A stretch of 64,000 bases of DNA, from the NCBI GenBank assembly GCA_036927565.1, contig JAYESD010000009.1, forward strand, positions 169,096,929 through 169,160,928. The letters run 5' to 3'. Below the pieces are notes generated by a model. That model ran no database searches, was not told where the DNA came from, and saw only the letters and a program-made list of their open reading frames with translations. How positions within the stretch are numbered: the stretch's first letter is position 1; every line of letters starts with the position of its first letter. Positions 46,965 to 57,083 of this stretch are shown in pieces. This DNA is from Tuctoria greenei. Lineage: Eukaryota > Streptophyta > Magnoliopsida > Poales > Poaceae. The position numbers and the translations under genes are program-made.

Positions 46965-47510
46965 GGACTAGTCCGTGCAGGTGGCCGGACTAGTCCGTCC
47001 CTGGCCGGCCAAGTCCGTTTCTGGCCGGACCAGAAGGGTCTGACTGAGATCGGACTAGTCCGTTTGTGACCGGACTAGTCCGGCTAGCTGTGAGTGGGTT
47101 TTGGGATGAAGTCCCAAAACCACGGACCTGTCCGTTTTGGACCGGACCAAGAGGTCCTGAGTGATAACGGACTAGTCCGCCCGTGGGGCCGGACTAGTCC
47201 GGGTTGGCTAAGAAAAGGTGCTTCTATGGCTAAGTCTGGGAGGACCGGACTAGTCCGCCCCAGGGGCCGGACTAGTCCGTGGTCCTCAGACTAGTCCGTT
47301 TTCACCCGGAGCAGAAGGCTCTGTGTGTGATCGGACTAGTCCGGTGTTGACCGGACTAGTCCGTTCTGGAAGTGACCGTTTGAATTTGAAGTTTGGCGGG
47401 TAGCGTGACGATCGTGTGTCAGCTGTCGGGACCTGACAAAGGAGTCAGTGGTCCCCTAGGCCGGACTAGTCCGGGCCAGTGGCCGGACTAGTCCGCCCTT
47501 TTGCTGAAGT
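46965..47510. repeat. Palindrome array CGGACTAGTCCG in element 4 U3
   Basis: Twelve exact copies of the 12-bp self-complementary motif, usually in CCGGACTAGTCCG(G), plus variants such as CCAAGTCCG and TCAGACTAGTCCG, spaced irregularly by 8-110 bases. Two more exact copies stand at about 48201-48235 near the LTR end. Published Sirevirus LTRs carry comparable CGG-type palindromes. Confidence 0.9.
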
Positions 47511-47533
47511 CAGCAGATTGGGCTTGGGACCTC

Positions 47534-47540
47534 TATAAAA
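47534..47540 (+). promoter_or_regulatory. TATA box of element 4 5' LTR
   Basis: TATAAAA in GGGACCTCTATAAAAAGAGG, about 880 bases into the LTR and just downstream of the last of the main palindrome cluster, so the palindromes occupy U3 as promoter-proximal elements. Confidence 0.7.
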
Positions 47541-48315
47541 AGAGGACCCCCGGCCTCATTTCAAACACCCTTGGAAAAACTCAAACCCTAGCGCCGCCAC
47601 AGCCAACTTGGAGCACTCCTAAGCCTCTTTCTTGCCTACTTTCCCTCTAAAACTAATTCTTGAGTGGATTAGGGTTTAGTGAGGTGGAGAAGAGGAAGAA
47701 CATCGCGCTTGTGCTCCCGGTTTGATCTCTTGCACTCGTTGAGTCTTTGTGGGCTGTGTATTGAGTTTGCTTTACTGTGTTGATCATCTTTGTGGTGTGG
47801 GAGCCTCAGTTTGTGAGAAGCCCCAACGAACTTTGTAATCACCGTTGTGATTAGTGGAGAACCAAGTTAGGCCCGTGCGGTAAACTTGGTGAGGGAAGGG
47901 TTGTTGGACCCGGTCCTTTTGTGGACTCCTCAACGAGGACGTAGATTCCTTGTGTGGGATCGAACCTCGGGATAAAATCCTTGTCTCCTTGTGTTCTTCG
48001 CATTTACTCTATTGATTACTTTGTTCTAGAGTTGGTAGTCTCGTTTCATATTCCGCATTGCTACAAACTTGTGGAAACTTGACTTGCTCTTGTCTAGGTT
48101 GTTGCTCAACTTGACTTAAACATACACTCACTTGCAGCATTGAGAAAATCCCCTAAAACTTGCTAGAAACATCTTTTTAGGGTTATTCACGCAGGCTGAC
48201 CGGACTAGTCCGCCCCCTGACCGGACTAGTCCGCCCCCTGTAATTTAATCTCGTTTTATTGAGTCATTTGCAGATCAATTAGCCTATTCACCCCCCCCTC
48301 TAGGCAACTTTCAAT

Positions 48316-48327
48316 TGGTATCAGAGC
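48316..48327 (+). other. Element 4 primer binding site (tRNA-iMet type)
   Basis: TGGTATCAGAGC, two bases after the 5' LTR. Confidence 0.93.
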
Positions 48328-48362
48328 AGGACTCTCCACAAAGAGTCTAACAACTCGGAGAG

Positions 48363-50651
48363 ATGGCCGGAGTGGTGAATGACGATGCATCGAGCAGCAA
48401 CTACGAGGCGACCCGTGAGGAGACGTTGGCTTATCAAGATAAGCCAACGGACGATGAGGAGACTCGCCAACTCAAGGCGAAGCTCCGGGAGAAGTTGAAC
48501 ATTTCCAAGATTGATCCATCAAACCAATCAAGCGGTGGTGGTGGAGTCAACTACAACCGGCAAGGATTCAACTATGAACGCCTTGCCGCCAACAACCACT
48601 ACCTGTCCATCCCATTGGGGAAACCTCCCCAATTCGATGGAACGGACTACGGTATGTGGAAACATAACATGAAGATCCACCTCGTGTCACTCAACCCAGC
48701 GTTGTGGCAAATTGTCATGACCGGGGTGGAGATTCCAAAGGATGAGGACAACATAACTCAAGAACAAGCCATCCTCATCCACCGCAACGCTCAAGCTGCG
48801 GGTGTGATCATCTCATCTCTCTCTAGAGATGAGTTCAACCGTGTCGATGGCCTTGAAGTGGCCAAAGACATATGGAACACCCTCAAGACGGCGCATGAGG
48901 GAAACCGAGTTGTCAAGGAGGCCAAGATCGAGCTCATCGAAGGAGAGCTTGGGAGATTTGCCATCTTGGATGGTGAATCCCCCCAAGACATGTACAATCG
49001 GCTAAAGGTGCTGATCAACAAGAGCCGATCTTATGGCTGCACCAAGTGGACCGACCACGAGGTGGTGAAGAGGATGATCCGGGCATTCATGCCTAGGAAC
49101 GTCTCTTTATGCTCCATGATTCGGGAAAGTCCGGGGTTCACTCAAATGACCCCGGAGGAGGTCCTTGGGAGGATCATTAATCATGAAATCATGGAGAAGG
49201 AGGCGCTCTTCTACAACGACCTCCAAAAGTTCACCGCCTCCAAGATGAAGAACGTTGCACTCAAGGCAACGTCCTCTTCAAAGGAGCAAGAAGAAAGTGA
49301 TGAGGAGAGCCTCGACACCGATGAGGAGGAGGCCTTCTTCATCAACAAATTCAAGAGAATGATGAGGAGGAAGAAAGGGGGGCACAACCATGAAGGCAAG
49401 GGAAAGGAAAGAGCAAGACCCAAATCAAGAAGGTCTTGCTACAACTGTGGCGAGTATGGGCACTTCATCGCTGATTGCCCACACGAAGAAACAAAGAAGA
49501 AGAAGGAAGGGAAGCCTCAAGAAAGGAGATTCTTCAAGAAGAAGAGGTCCTCCGGACAAGCCCATTTGGGGAAGGAGTGGGACTCTAACGATGAGTCCTC
49601 CTCCGAAGAAGAAGAAGAAGAGAAGATGGCCACCATAGCCATCGGGAGGAACTCCAAGCGAGGCAAGCTCTTCCCCAACCTCAACAACGACCACAAGCCT
49701 ACTTGTCTTATGGCAAGGGAAGGAAAGAGAAAGGTAACATCTCATCCTTCCTCCCCAACTTCCTCACATGATGATTTTGATAGTGCTAGTGAAAATGAGC
49801 ATATGTTTAAGGACATAAGCAAAAGCACCTTGCGTAGGATGAAGTTGCTTATGGATGAGATCTTTGAGAAGGAAGATCTCATCAATAGACAGGAGGACAT
49901 GCTCATCCTTGAGAAGGAGAGATGTCAAGAGCTTGATGAGCTCCTTGAGCTCGAAAGAGAGAAGAGCAAGGCATTGGAACACGAACTTGCACTTTGCAAG
50001 AAAACGTGTTCAAGTCTTGAGGAGAAGTCAATTGAGCTCAAGGATGAACTTGGAAGCTTGTCAAAAGCTAACAAGATTCTTGAGACTCAAATTGAGTCAC
50101 TCAAGAACAATGTAACCTCTTCCTTCAAGAGCTCAACCTCCTCCAAGGCCTCATCCAAGGCAACATCACCTTGCAAGTGCTCCAACTTGATCCTTAAACT
50201 TAAGGATGAACTCAACCTAGCACAAGGCAAACAAGCACCTAAGGGTGCCATCTTTGACAAGGAAAAGGTGGCATATGCACGAAGTGCATTCACCAACACA
50301 AGACCACCCCATGTCAAGGATGGTCTTGGCTATACTAGAGGTGCAAGGCATAACGCCAAAACCTCCAAGTATGGCAAAGACATGATTGTCTTTGTTAAGG
50401 GGAGCTCATCCCAAACTAAAAATGAAAAGAACTCACTCTCAAGCAACAAATTGCCTAAATCTGAATTGCATCCTCTATTTCATGATTTTGATGCATCCTA
50501 TGTGCTAAAGAGGAACAAACACGGCAAAGTGTTTGCTAGATATGTTGGGCCACTCCGCAAGAGCCCCAAACCTTGCGTGTGGGTGCCCAAATGCCTAACT
50601 ACTAACGTGAAAGGACCCAACTCAGCTTGGGTACCTAAAAGGAAGGCATAA
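48363..50651 (+). CDS. Element 4 Gag, 762 aa
   Basis: ATG 48363 begins MAGVVNDDASSS. A copia gag domain (FDGTDYGMWKHNMKIHL, about residues 94-110; ELGRFAILDGESPQDMYNRL) is followed by an acidic stretch, a zinc knuckle (CYNCGEYGHFIADC, about residue 360) and a basic segment. Residues about 480-600 form a strong heptad-type coiled coil (LINRQEDMLILEKERCQELDELLE region), and the C-terminus is basic and Ser/Lys-rich, ending WVPKRKA. The long Gag with a C-terminal coiled-coil extension is characteristic of Sireviruses. It ends at TAA 50649-50651; pol is in another frame. Confidence 0.9.
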   Translation: MAGVVNDDASSSNYEATREETLAYQDKPTDDEETRQLKAKLREKLNISKIDPSNQSSGGGGVNYNRQGFNYERLAANNHYLSIPLGKPPQFDGTDYGMWKHNMKIHLVSLNPALWQIVMTGVEIPKDEDNITQEQAILIHRNAQAAGVIISSLSRDEFNRVDGLEVAKDIWNTLKTAHEGNRVVKEAKIELIEGELGRFAILDGESPQDMYNRLKVLINKSRSYGCTKWTDHEVVKRMIRAFMPRNVSLCSMIRESPGFTQMTPEEVLGRIINHEIMEKEALFYNDLQKFTASKMKNVALKATSSSKEQEESDEESLDTDEEEAFFINKFKRMMRRKKGGHNHEGKGKERARPKSRRSCYNCGEYGHFIADCPHEETKKKKEGKPQERRFFKKKRSSGQAHLGKEWDSNDESSSEEEEEEKMATIAIGRNSKRGKLFPNLNNDHKPTCLMAREGKRKVTSHPSSPTSSHDDFDSASENEHMFKDISKSTLRRMKLLMDEIFEKEDLINRQEDMLILEKERCQELDELLELEREKSKALEHELALCKKTCSSLEEKSIELKDELGSLSKANKILETQIESLKNNVTSSFKSSTSSKASSKATSPCKCSNLILKLKDELNLAQGKQAPKGAIFDKEKVAYARSAFTNTRPPHVKDGLGYTRGARHNAKTSKYGKDMIVFVKGSSSQTKNEKNSLSSNKLPKSELHPLFHDFDASYVLKRNKHGKVFARYVGPLRKSPKPCVWVPKCLTTNVKGPNSAWVPKRKA

Positions 50652-50664
50652 ACTTGTTTTGTAG

Positions 50665-53600
50665 GCATACTCCTCCGGTGGATCGAAATGGGTGTTGGAT
50701 AGCGGATGCACCAACCACATGACCGGAGAGAGAAGCATGTTCATAGAGTATGAGGAGAATAAGGACCCAAGTGAAGGAATCTTCTTTGGGGACAATAGCC
50801 AAGGGAAAATCCTTGGCTCCGGTAAAATTTCTATCTCCTCATTACATACTTTATCAAATGTATTGCATGTTGATTCTCTTGACTATAATCTCCTATCCAT
50901 ATCACAACTATGTGATAGAGGATATAAATGTGTGTTTACTAGTGAGGGAGTGAATGTCATTAGAGAAAGTGATGACTCGATAGCCTTTAAGGGAGTGCTC
51001 AAGGGAAAGCTCTATCTTGTGGACTTCACCACGGATAAAGCTCAACTTGACACACGCTTAATGGCTAAAGCCAACATGGGATGGCTTTGGCATAGAAGGC
51101 TAGCCCATGTTGGAATGAGGAACCTTCAAAAGCTCCTTAAGGGTGAGCATGTTCGTGGCCTAAAGGATGTAGTATTTGAAAAGGATAGGCCATGTAGTGC
51201 TTGCCAAGCGGGAAAGCAAGTAGGAGCTCAACACCCCTCTAAGAATGTCATGACAACAACTAGACCTTTGGAGTTGCTCCATATGGATCTTTTTGGCCCC
51301 ATTGCTTACATTAGCATTGGTGGTAGCAAGTATGGTCTAGTCATCGTTGATGACTTCTCTAGATATACTTGGGTGTTCTTCTTGCATGACAAAAGTGAAA
51401 CTCCCGGTGTCCTCAAGAAATTCCTAAGGAGAGCTCAAAATGAGTTCACCTTAAGGATAAAGGCTATAAGGAGTGATAATGGCACCGAATTCAAAAACAT
51501 GCAAGTAGAAGAGTTCCTAGATGAGGAGGGCATCAAGCATGAGTTTTCCGCTCCCTATTCTCCACAACAAAATGGCATAGCCGAAAGAAAGAATAGGACG
51601 CTTATTGAGATGTCAAGGACGATGCTAGATGAGTACAAAACATCGGAACGGTTTTGGGCGGAAGCGGTTAACACCGCGTGCCATGCCGTGAACCGATTGT
51701 ACCTTCATCGCCTCCTCAAGAAGACCCCTTATGAGCTTCTCATCGGTAAGAAACCCAATGTTTCTTACTTTCGGGTCTTTGGTAGCAAGTGCTATATCCT
51801 CAACAAGAAGCCTAGGACTTCAAAGTTTGCTTCAAAGTCCGATGAGGGTTTCTTGCTCGGATATGACTCAAACACTCATGCGTACCGTGTGTTCAACAAA
51901 TCCTCCGAAATTGTTGAAGTAGCACGTGACGTGGTGTTTGACGAAACCAATGGCTCTCAAGTGGAGCAAGTTGATCAACATGCCCTTGATCAAGAGGAAC
52001 CTCCACTAGAAGCTCTAAGGAGAATGGCACTTGGAGATGTTCGCCCACAAGAACCATCTCAAAGCCCAAGTGACCATCATCATTATGAAGTAGGTCAAAT
52101 CCCCATTGGACAAGTTGAAGATCCACTAGAAGCTCCCCAAAGTGATAATGAGAATGAGGATCAAGGGGGAGGCTTGGATCAAGGGGGAGACCAAAGTGAA
52201 GAAGATGAACCAAGTAATTCAAGAGGTCAACCCCCGCATCCTCGTGTTCATCAAAGTGTTCAACGGGACCATCCCGTTGACAACATTCTAGGAGATATCA
52301 CAAAAGGAGTAACAACACGCTCACGTGTTGCAAACTTTTGTGAGCATTTCTCTTTTGTCTCATCCTTGGAACCACATAAGGTTGAAGATGCCTTAAGGGA
52401 TCCGGATTGGGTGGTTGCCATGCAAGAGGAGCTCAACAACTTTGAAAGGAACAAGGTTTGGGAGCTTGTCAAGCGCCCCCAAGCTAATGTTGTTGGAACC
52501 AAGTGGGTGTTTCGCAACAAACAAGATGAGCACGGCGTGGTAACTAGGAACAAGGCAAGACTTGTGGCAAAAGGATACTCACAAGTTGAAGGATTGGACT
52601 TTGATGAGACATTTGCCCCCGTAGCTAGGCTTGAGTCCATTCGGATACTACTAGCCTTTGCTACTCATCATGACTTCAAACTCTACCAAATGGATGTTAA
52701 GAGTGCATTCCTTAATGGACCAATCAAGGAAGAAGTTTATGTAGAGCAACCTCCAGGGTTTGAAGATCAAGACTATCCTAACCATGTTTACAAACTACGA
52801 AAGGCTCTTTATGGCCTCAAGCAAGCTCCTAGAGCTTGGTATGAGTGCCTAAGAGACTTTCTAGTTGAAAATGGTTTCAGGATAGGAAAGGCGGATTATA
52901 CCCTTTTCACAAAACACTTCAATAAGGATCTTTTTGTGTGCCAAATATATGTGGATGACATCATATTTGGTTCCACAAATAAGGTGTTTTGTGACGAATT
53001 CTCCAAGATAATGACGGAAAGGTTTGAAATGTCCATGATGGGTGAGTTGAAGTTCTTTCTAGGATTTCAAGTGAAACAACTCAAAGAAGGGACGTTCATA
53101 AGTCAAACTAAGTATACTCAAGACATTCTAGGAAAGTTTGACATGGACAAAGCAAAACCCATCAAAACCCCTATGGGGACAAATGGACACCTAGACCTAA
53201 ATGAGGACGGTCCAAGTGTGGATCAAAAGCTATATAGGTCTATGATCGGATCACTCCTCTATCTTTGTGCATCTAGGCCCGATATCATGCTAAGTGTGTG
53301 TATGTGTGCACGCTTTCAAGCAGCACCCAAGGCTTGTCATTTGACCGCCGTTAAAAGGATCTTGAGATACCTTGTACACACACCTACCCTAGGACTTTGG
53401 TACCCCAAAGGATCCAAGTTTAACCTCATTGGATATTCCGATGCGGACTATGCGGGGTGCAAAGTTGATAGGAAGAGCACATCGGGTACGTGCCAATTCT
53501 TAGGTCGATCTCTTGTGTCTTGGTCCTCCAAGAAGCAAAACTCTATTGCTCTATCCACCGCCGAAGCGGAATATGTTGCGGCCGGAAGTTGTTGTGCACA

Positions 53601-53901
53601 ACTTCTTTGGATGCGACAAACTCTTAGGGACTATGGGATTAACTTGCGTAAAATTCCACTCTTGTGTGACAATGAGAGTGCAATCAAGATAGCCCATAAT
53701 CCGGTGGAACACTCTAGGACCAAACATATAGACATTCGACACCATTTCCTGCGAGATCACTCAATGAAGGGAGACATTGAGATTTCGCATGTGAGGACGG
53801 AACATCAACTTGCGGACATTTTCACAAAGCCTCTTGACGAGAAGCGTTTCTGTGAGCTAAGAAGTGAGCTCAATGTGTTGGATTCTCGAAACGTGGCTTA
53901 A
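50665..53901 (+). CDS. Element 4 Pol (protease, integrase, RT, RNase H)
   Basis: The pol frame opens after a TAG at 50662-50664 and has no obvious ATG before protease. Residues in order: protease (WVLDSGCTNHMTG), integrase finger and core (HMDLFGPI, AIRSDNGTEF, APYSPQQNGIAERKNRT), reverse transcriptase (ARLVAKGYSQVEGLDFDETFAPVARLES, QIYVDDIIFGST), RNase H (GYSDADYAGC, LSTAEAEYVAA, HIDIRHHF). It ends VLDSRNVA at TAA 53899-53901. About 1078 codons without interruption. Because gag is in a different frame, expression needs frameshifting or splicing; TTGTTTTGTAG at 50654-50664 could be an acceptor. The start given is the first open codon, not a proven initiation site. Confidence 0.9.
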   Translation, partial: AYSSGGSKWVLDSGCTNHMTGERSMFIEYEENKDPSEGIFFGDNSQGKILGSGKISISSLHTLSNVLHVDSLDYNLLSISQLCDRGYKCVFTSEGVNVIRESDDSIAFKGVLKGKLYLVDFTTDKAQLDTRLMAKANMGWLWHRRLAHVGMRNLQKLLKGEHVRGLKDVVFEKDRPCSACQAGKQVGAQHPSKNVMTTTRPLELLHMDLFGPIAYISIGGSKYGLVIVDDFSRYTWVFFLHDKSETPGVLKKFLRRAQNEFTLRIKAIRSDNGTEFKNMQVEEFLDEEGIKHEFSAPYSPQQNGIAERKNRTLIEMSRTMLDEYKTSERFWAEAVNTACHAVNRLYLHRLLKKTPYELLIGKKPNVSYFRVFGSKCYILNKKPRTSKFASKSDEGFLLGYDSNTHAYRVFNKSSEIVEVARDVVFDETNGSQVEQVDQHALDQEEPPLEALRRMALGDVRPQEPSQSPSDHHHYEVGQIPIGQVEDPLEAPQSDNENEDQGGGLDQGGDQSEEDEPSNSRGQPPHPRVHQSVQRDHPVDNILGDITKGVTTRSRVANFCEHFSFVSSLEPHKVEDALRDPDWVVAMQEELNNFERNKVWELVKRPQANVVGTKWVFRNKQDEHGVVTRNKARLVAKGYSQVEGLDFDETFAPVARLESIRILLAFATHHDFKLYQMDVKSAFLNGPIKEEVYVEQPPGFEDQDYPNHVYKLRKALYGLKQAPRAWYECLRDFLVENGFRIGKADYTLFTKHFNKDLFVCQIYVDDIIFGSTNKVFCDEFSKIMTERFEMSMMGELKFFLGFQVKQLKEGTFISQTKYTQDILGKFDMDKAKPIKTPMGTNGHLDLNEDGPSVDQKLYRSMIGSLLYLCASRPDIMLSVCMCARFQAAPKACHLTAVKRILRYLVHTPTLGLWYPKGSKFNLIGYSDADYAGCKVDRKSTSGTCQFLGRSLVSWSSKKQNSIALSTAEAEYVAAGSCCAQLLWMRQTLRDYGINLRKIPLLCDNESAIKIAHNPVEHSRTKHIDIRHHFLRDHSMKGDIEISHVRTEHQLADIFTKPLDEKRFCELRSELNVLDSRNVA

Positions 53902-54868
53902 AGCACCATTCCTCATATTTTTGAGCCACATTTCGAAAAACTCCTCTCTATGTCGATTTCTCGTCAAATTTGTTTGAGAAATCTATTTTCTTCATGAAAA
54001 TGTTCATAAGTTGTTCCTTATTGGCTCACGATCATGCTTGTCATGTTTTCCTTGCTATATTCGTTCAAAAGGACTTATCTCTATGGGCAAAACCCTAATA
54101 TAATATTTTTCAGCCCAACTGAACCGGACTAGTCCGCCCCTAAGGCCGGACAAGTCCGGGTCAGACTAGTCCGCGGCTAGTCCGCACACCGGACTAGTCC
54201 GGCCTTTCACCGGACAAGTCCGGACCCGGACTAGTCTGGGTCTGGTCCGCAGACCGGACTAGTCCGGCCCATCAACCGGACTAGTCCGGCGCTTGGGGAC
54301 TTAAACCCCCGGGCGGCCCAAACCCTCTCTCTCTCTCTCTCTCATTTGCCTCTCAAACTTCCACACGCGCACAACCGCCCCCAAATCGGCGATTTTGCGC
54401 TCCATCCACCAAAACTCAACTCCAATCCGCGCATCGAAGCCTTTGGGAGCTAGGGATCACTTCCCCGCGCTCCACCTTCGAGATCCACGCCGATTTCGAC
54501 GAATCAAGCGGATTTTTGAAGGTATTTCACCGTTCCTCAAAAACTAGCCCCATTCTTGATTCTTCAAGTTTTTGATAGGAACATCTTCGTTAATGTTGTT
54601 CCATACATCCTTGCGATCATAGCCTAGGAGTATTGCGCATTGATTCACAAATTTTTCGATGAATTGATTAGGGTTAGGGTTCTTCCTGTGTAACCCGGAC
54701 TAGTCCGGCCACCAGGCGGACAAGTCCGGCCAGCGGACTAGTCCGTCCCTGGGACGGACAAGTCCGGTCTGCACAGGGCAAACCCTACTTCTAGTTGGTT
54801 CTCGAGATCTTTTCGGCAATACTTCTTCTTCCTAGGCTCACATCTTCCTTCCTCCATCTTTTTACAGA
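53902..54868 (+). other. Spacer between pol and env-like ORF with palindromes
   Basis: Contains two clusters of CGGACTAGTCCG and its variants CGGACAAGTCCG (about 54122-54295 and 54687-54770), a (CT)n run at 54324-54343, and a pyrimidine-rich stretch ending TTTTTACAG directly before the env-like ATG. No ORF is supported. It looks like a promoter- or leader-like segment. Confidence 0.7.
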
Positions 54869-56653
54869 ATGTCGAACTCCGAGCGCTCTCCTCCGCGTGT
54901 CCACCTCGAGGGGCGTACCAAGGCCCAAATTGCCGAGGCTCGGACTAAGGCTGCGCTAATTGAGGCGCAGAAGGCCAAGGAGGAAAGAAAGCTCAAAGCA
55001 CTCGAAGCATCCAAGGTGGCTGCGAGCATTTACAATGAGGATGAAGCCATTGCTCGTGCCACCGCGGAATCCCTCCACGAGCTGAGGAAGAAGAAAAGAG
55101 AGGATAGGGAGGCCCACAACTCCAGGGCTGCTGAGGCCAGCGCCCCCAAGCGCAAGAAGCTCGTCACTGTTGGCGAGAAAGCTAAGGGCAAGGAGCCAGC
55201 CCAAGAAGAGGCTGTCCCTAGGGTCGAGCGCGACCCAAAGAAGGGAAAAGCCCCGGCTCCAGTCGAGCCGAAGAAGAAGAAGCCCTCCATCAAGGTGCCA
55301 GCCAAGAAGGCACCCGGAGGGGTTGTGATCAGGGAAAAGGGGAAGGCCACCTCTATTGGCCCCCTTGAAGTCCACACACCGGAAAGGAATCCCAACCGGC
55401 AGAAGGAACTGTCGGCCAATGTATTTCATGGCAAGGGGTCTGAAAAGGCCAGGCGGCTGAGGGAAGAAAAAGTCTACAAGTATGAGAGGAGCACGGCAGA
55501 TCCCAGATTTTGGTGTGACTTCCACTGTGATTATTACAGGCTAGTCTACCAACAAATGAAGAGGCCAGTGATAGAGGCTCAGTGGGTGGACTGGGACTAC
55601 ATGGCAAAGAAGGAGCACTCTGCCTTTGATGCTGTGATTGAAGCTGCCGAGCGCCATGATCTCAAGAAGATCATGGGCTTCAAATATGATTGGAATGTGG
55701 AAATCATTCTTCAATTCTACTCCACAATCTACTTTTCAAGCTCAGGTGACAGAAGGATAACCTGGATGACTCATGGTGAGCAATACTCTGTCACCTATGC
55801 TGAGTTTGCAAGGATCCTTGGTCTTGAGGCTCACATGGACCACGAGATCATTATCTCGAACCTCAAGGCTGTGGATCGTGAGGAGCTGGCTTACATGTAT
55901 CCAAGCCACCTCCCGTTTGATGCCGGACTCGCTCGAAACATCAAGCCCTTCTACAGCATCATGAACAGAATACTCAGGCGGACGATAGCACCGAAGGATG
56001 GCGATGCTGGGGTGATTCAAGGGAATCTGAGGCACCTTCTACTTCTGATTGATGGGGAAGAAAAGTTCAACCTCGTTGATTACATCTTCGACGACATCTT
56101 CAACATCTCGCATACTCCCAACAGGGCGTGCGGGTATGCCCCCTACATCATGTGCCTCATTGAGAAGGTATCGGGCGTGTCCTTTGTCAAGGATGTATCG
56201 CACCGACCTCTGCGCCCCCAGAAGCCGCCAAATGTGCCGGTGCCTCCTCGTCGCAAGAATGCAGATCCTCCGTCTCGCCCAGCGGCACCTCCTTCTTCGC
56301 CTCCGCCTCAGTCCATGAGTGCGTTCTTCAAGTGCTTCAAGGCCATCTTCACCTCGTGCCGGAAGCAAGAGATTCGCGCTCAGTGGGCACACAAGCGCCA
56401 AGAGAAGTACCTTAAGGCGGTGTGCGACAAGCTGGAGGTCCCGATGTCCTCCCCGGAGGTGAGTGATGGGGAGATTACTCCATTCCCCACCTTCACCGCC
56501 GATGAGCTCGCCCAGCTCCAAGAGGATGGAAGCTCCTCTCGGGCTGCTCCCTCGGCAAGGAACTCCGACGACGACGACGACGATGTCAATGATGAGGACG
56601 ACGTCGAAGATTCCGAGGCCACGGAGAGTGGAAGTGGCGACGATGAGGACTAG
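54869..56653 (+). CDS. Element 4 env-like third ORF, 594 aa
   Basis: ATG 54869 follows CTTTTTACAGA. The N-terminal 190 residues are highly charged and helical (KAQIAEARTKAALIEAQKAK, then Lys/Pro-rich). Residues about 195-450 form a folded core (FWCDFHCDYYRLVYQQMKR, YDWNVEIILQFYSTIYF, ILGLEAHMDHEIII, HLPFDAGLARNIKPFYSIMNRILRR, YAPYIMCLIEKV), as in the plant transposon/retrotransposon ORF-1 protein family. The C-terminus has a Pro-rich linker, then an Asp/Glu tail (DDDDDDVNDEDDVEDSE). I see no signal peptide and no convincing membrane anchor, so envelope function is not supported by the sequence; the name reflects position in Sireviruses. It is intact, in a young element. Confidence 0.82.
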   Translation: MSNSERSPPRVHLEGRTKAQIAEARTKAALIEAQKAKEERKLKALEASKVAASIYNEDEAIARATAESLHELRKKKREDREAHNSRAAEASAPKRKKLVTVGEKAKGKEPAQEEAVPRVERDPKKGKAPAPVEPKKKKPSIKVPAKKAPGGVVIREKGKATSIGPLEVHTPERNPNRQKELSANVFHGKGSEKARRLREEKVYKYERSTADPRFWCDFHCDYYRLVYQQMKRPVIEAQWVDWDYMAKKEHSAFDAVIEAAERHDLKKIMGFKYDWNVEIILQFYSTIYFSSSGDRRITWMTHGEQYSVTYAEFARILGLEAHMDHEIIISNLKAVDREELAYMYPSHLPFDAGLARNIKPFYSIMNRILRRTIAPKDGDAGVIQGNLRHLLLLIDGEEKFNLVDYIFDDIFNISHTPNRACGYAPYIMCLIEKVSGVSFVKDVSHRPLRPQKPPNVPVPPRRKNADPPSRPAAPPSSPPPQSMSAFFKCFKAIFTSCRKQEIRAQWAHKRQEKYLKAVCDKLEVPMSSPEVSDGEITPFPTFTADELAQLQEDGSSSRAAPSARNSDDDDDDVNDEDDVEDSEATESGSGDDED

Positions 56654-57083
56654 CTCTTAGGTCTTAGCTTCCTCCCTTCTTTTCCTTTTTGGTGCCTTGA
56701 TGCCAAAGGGGGAGAGTTAAGGGGGAGTTAACCGTGTGTGGGTGTGTTTTGTGATGCATGTCCATCTTGTAACATATTTATGCTCTTGTATATTTATATT
56801 CGTGCAAGACTCGTTAATGTTGCTTACTATCAATATATTGCTCTTATTGTCAATCCTATGAACATATTGATACTATTCATGTCTTGTCACAAATTGTTGA
56901 GCACATCACGTAGGCACCCCACCATAACGTGTGTGGGTATGAAAGAACTTCTCCATCCCTTTTACTTGTTGCATACATTGAGGGGGAGTCATTCATACGC
57001 ACACATGTTATGAAAACCAAACTTTATACTCTTATTTGTGAAGGACTTAATGTGTTGTCATCAATCACCAAAAAGGGGGAGAT
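56654..57083 (+). other. Element 4 3' untranslated region with polypurine tract
   Basis: Begins with the TGATGCCAAAGGGGGAGAGTTAAGGGGGAG-type purine-rich stretch (about 56698-56730), an internal second purine tract, and ends with the PPT AAAAAGGGGGAGAT (57070-57083) against the 3' LTR. No gene is seen. Confidence 0.75.

Larger units (their letters stand above)
46654..48313 (+). repeat. Element 4 5' LTR (1660 bp)
   Basis: Carries 14 exact copies of the palindrome CGGACTAGTCCG by my count plus variants, and a TATAAAA box at 47534-47540 in CTCTATAAAAAGAGG. Confidence 0.93.

Noticed and set aside
47094..47294. 66-codon frame with repeated RTS/GRTSP units, identical at 57524-57724
   Set aside because: It is a translation of the palindrome array in the LTR.
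54869..56653. True retroviral envelope gene
   Set aside because: No signal peptide, fusion-like or transmembrane segment could be seen; only position supports the name.
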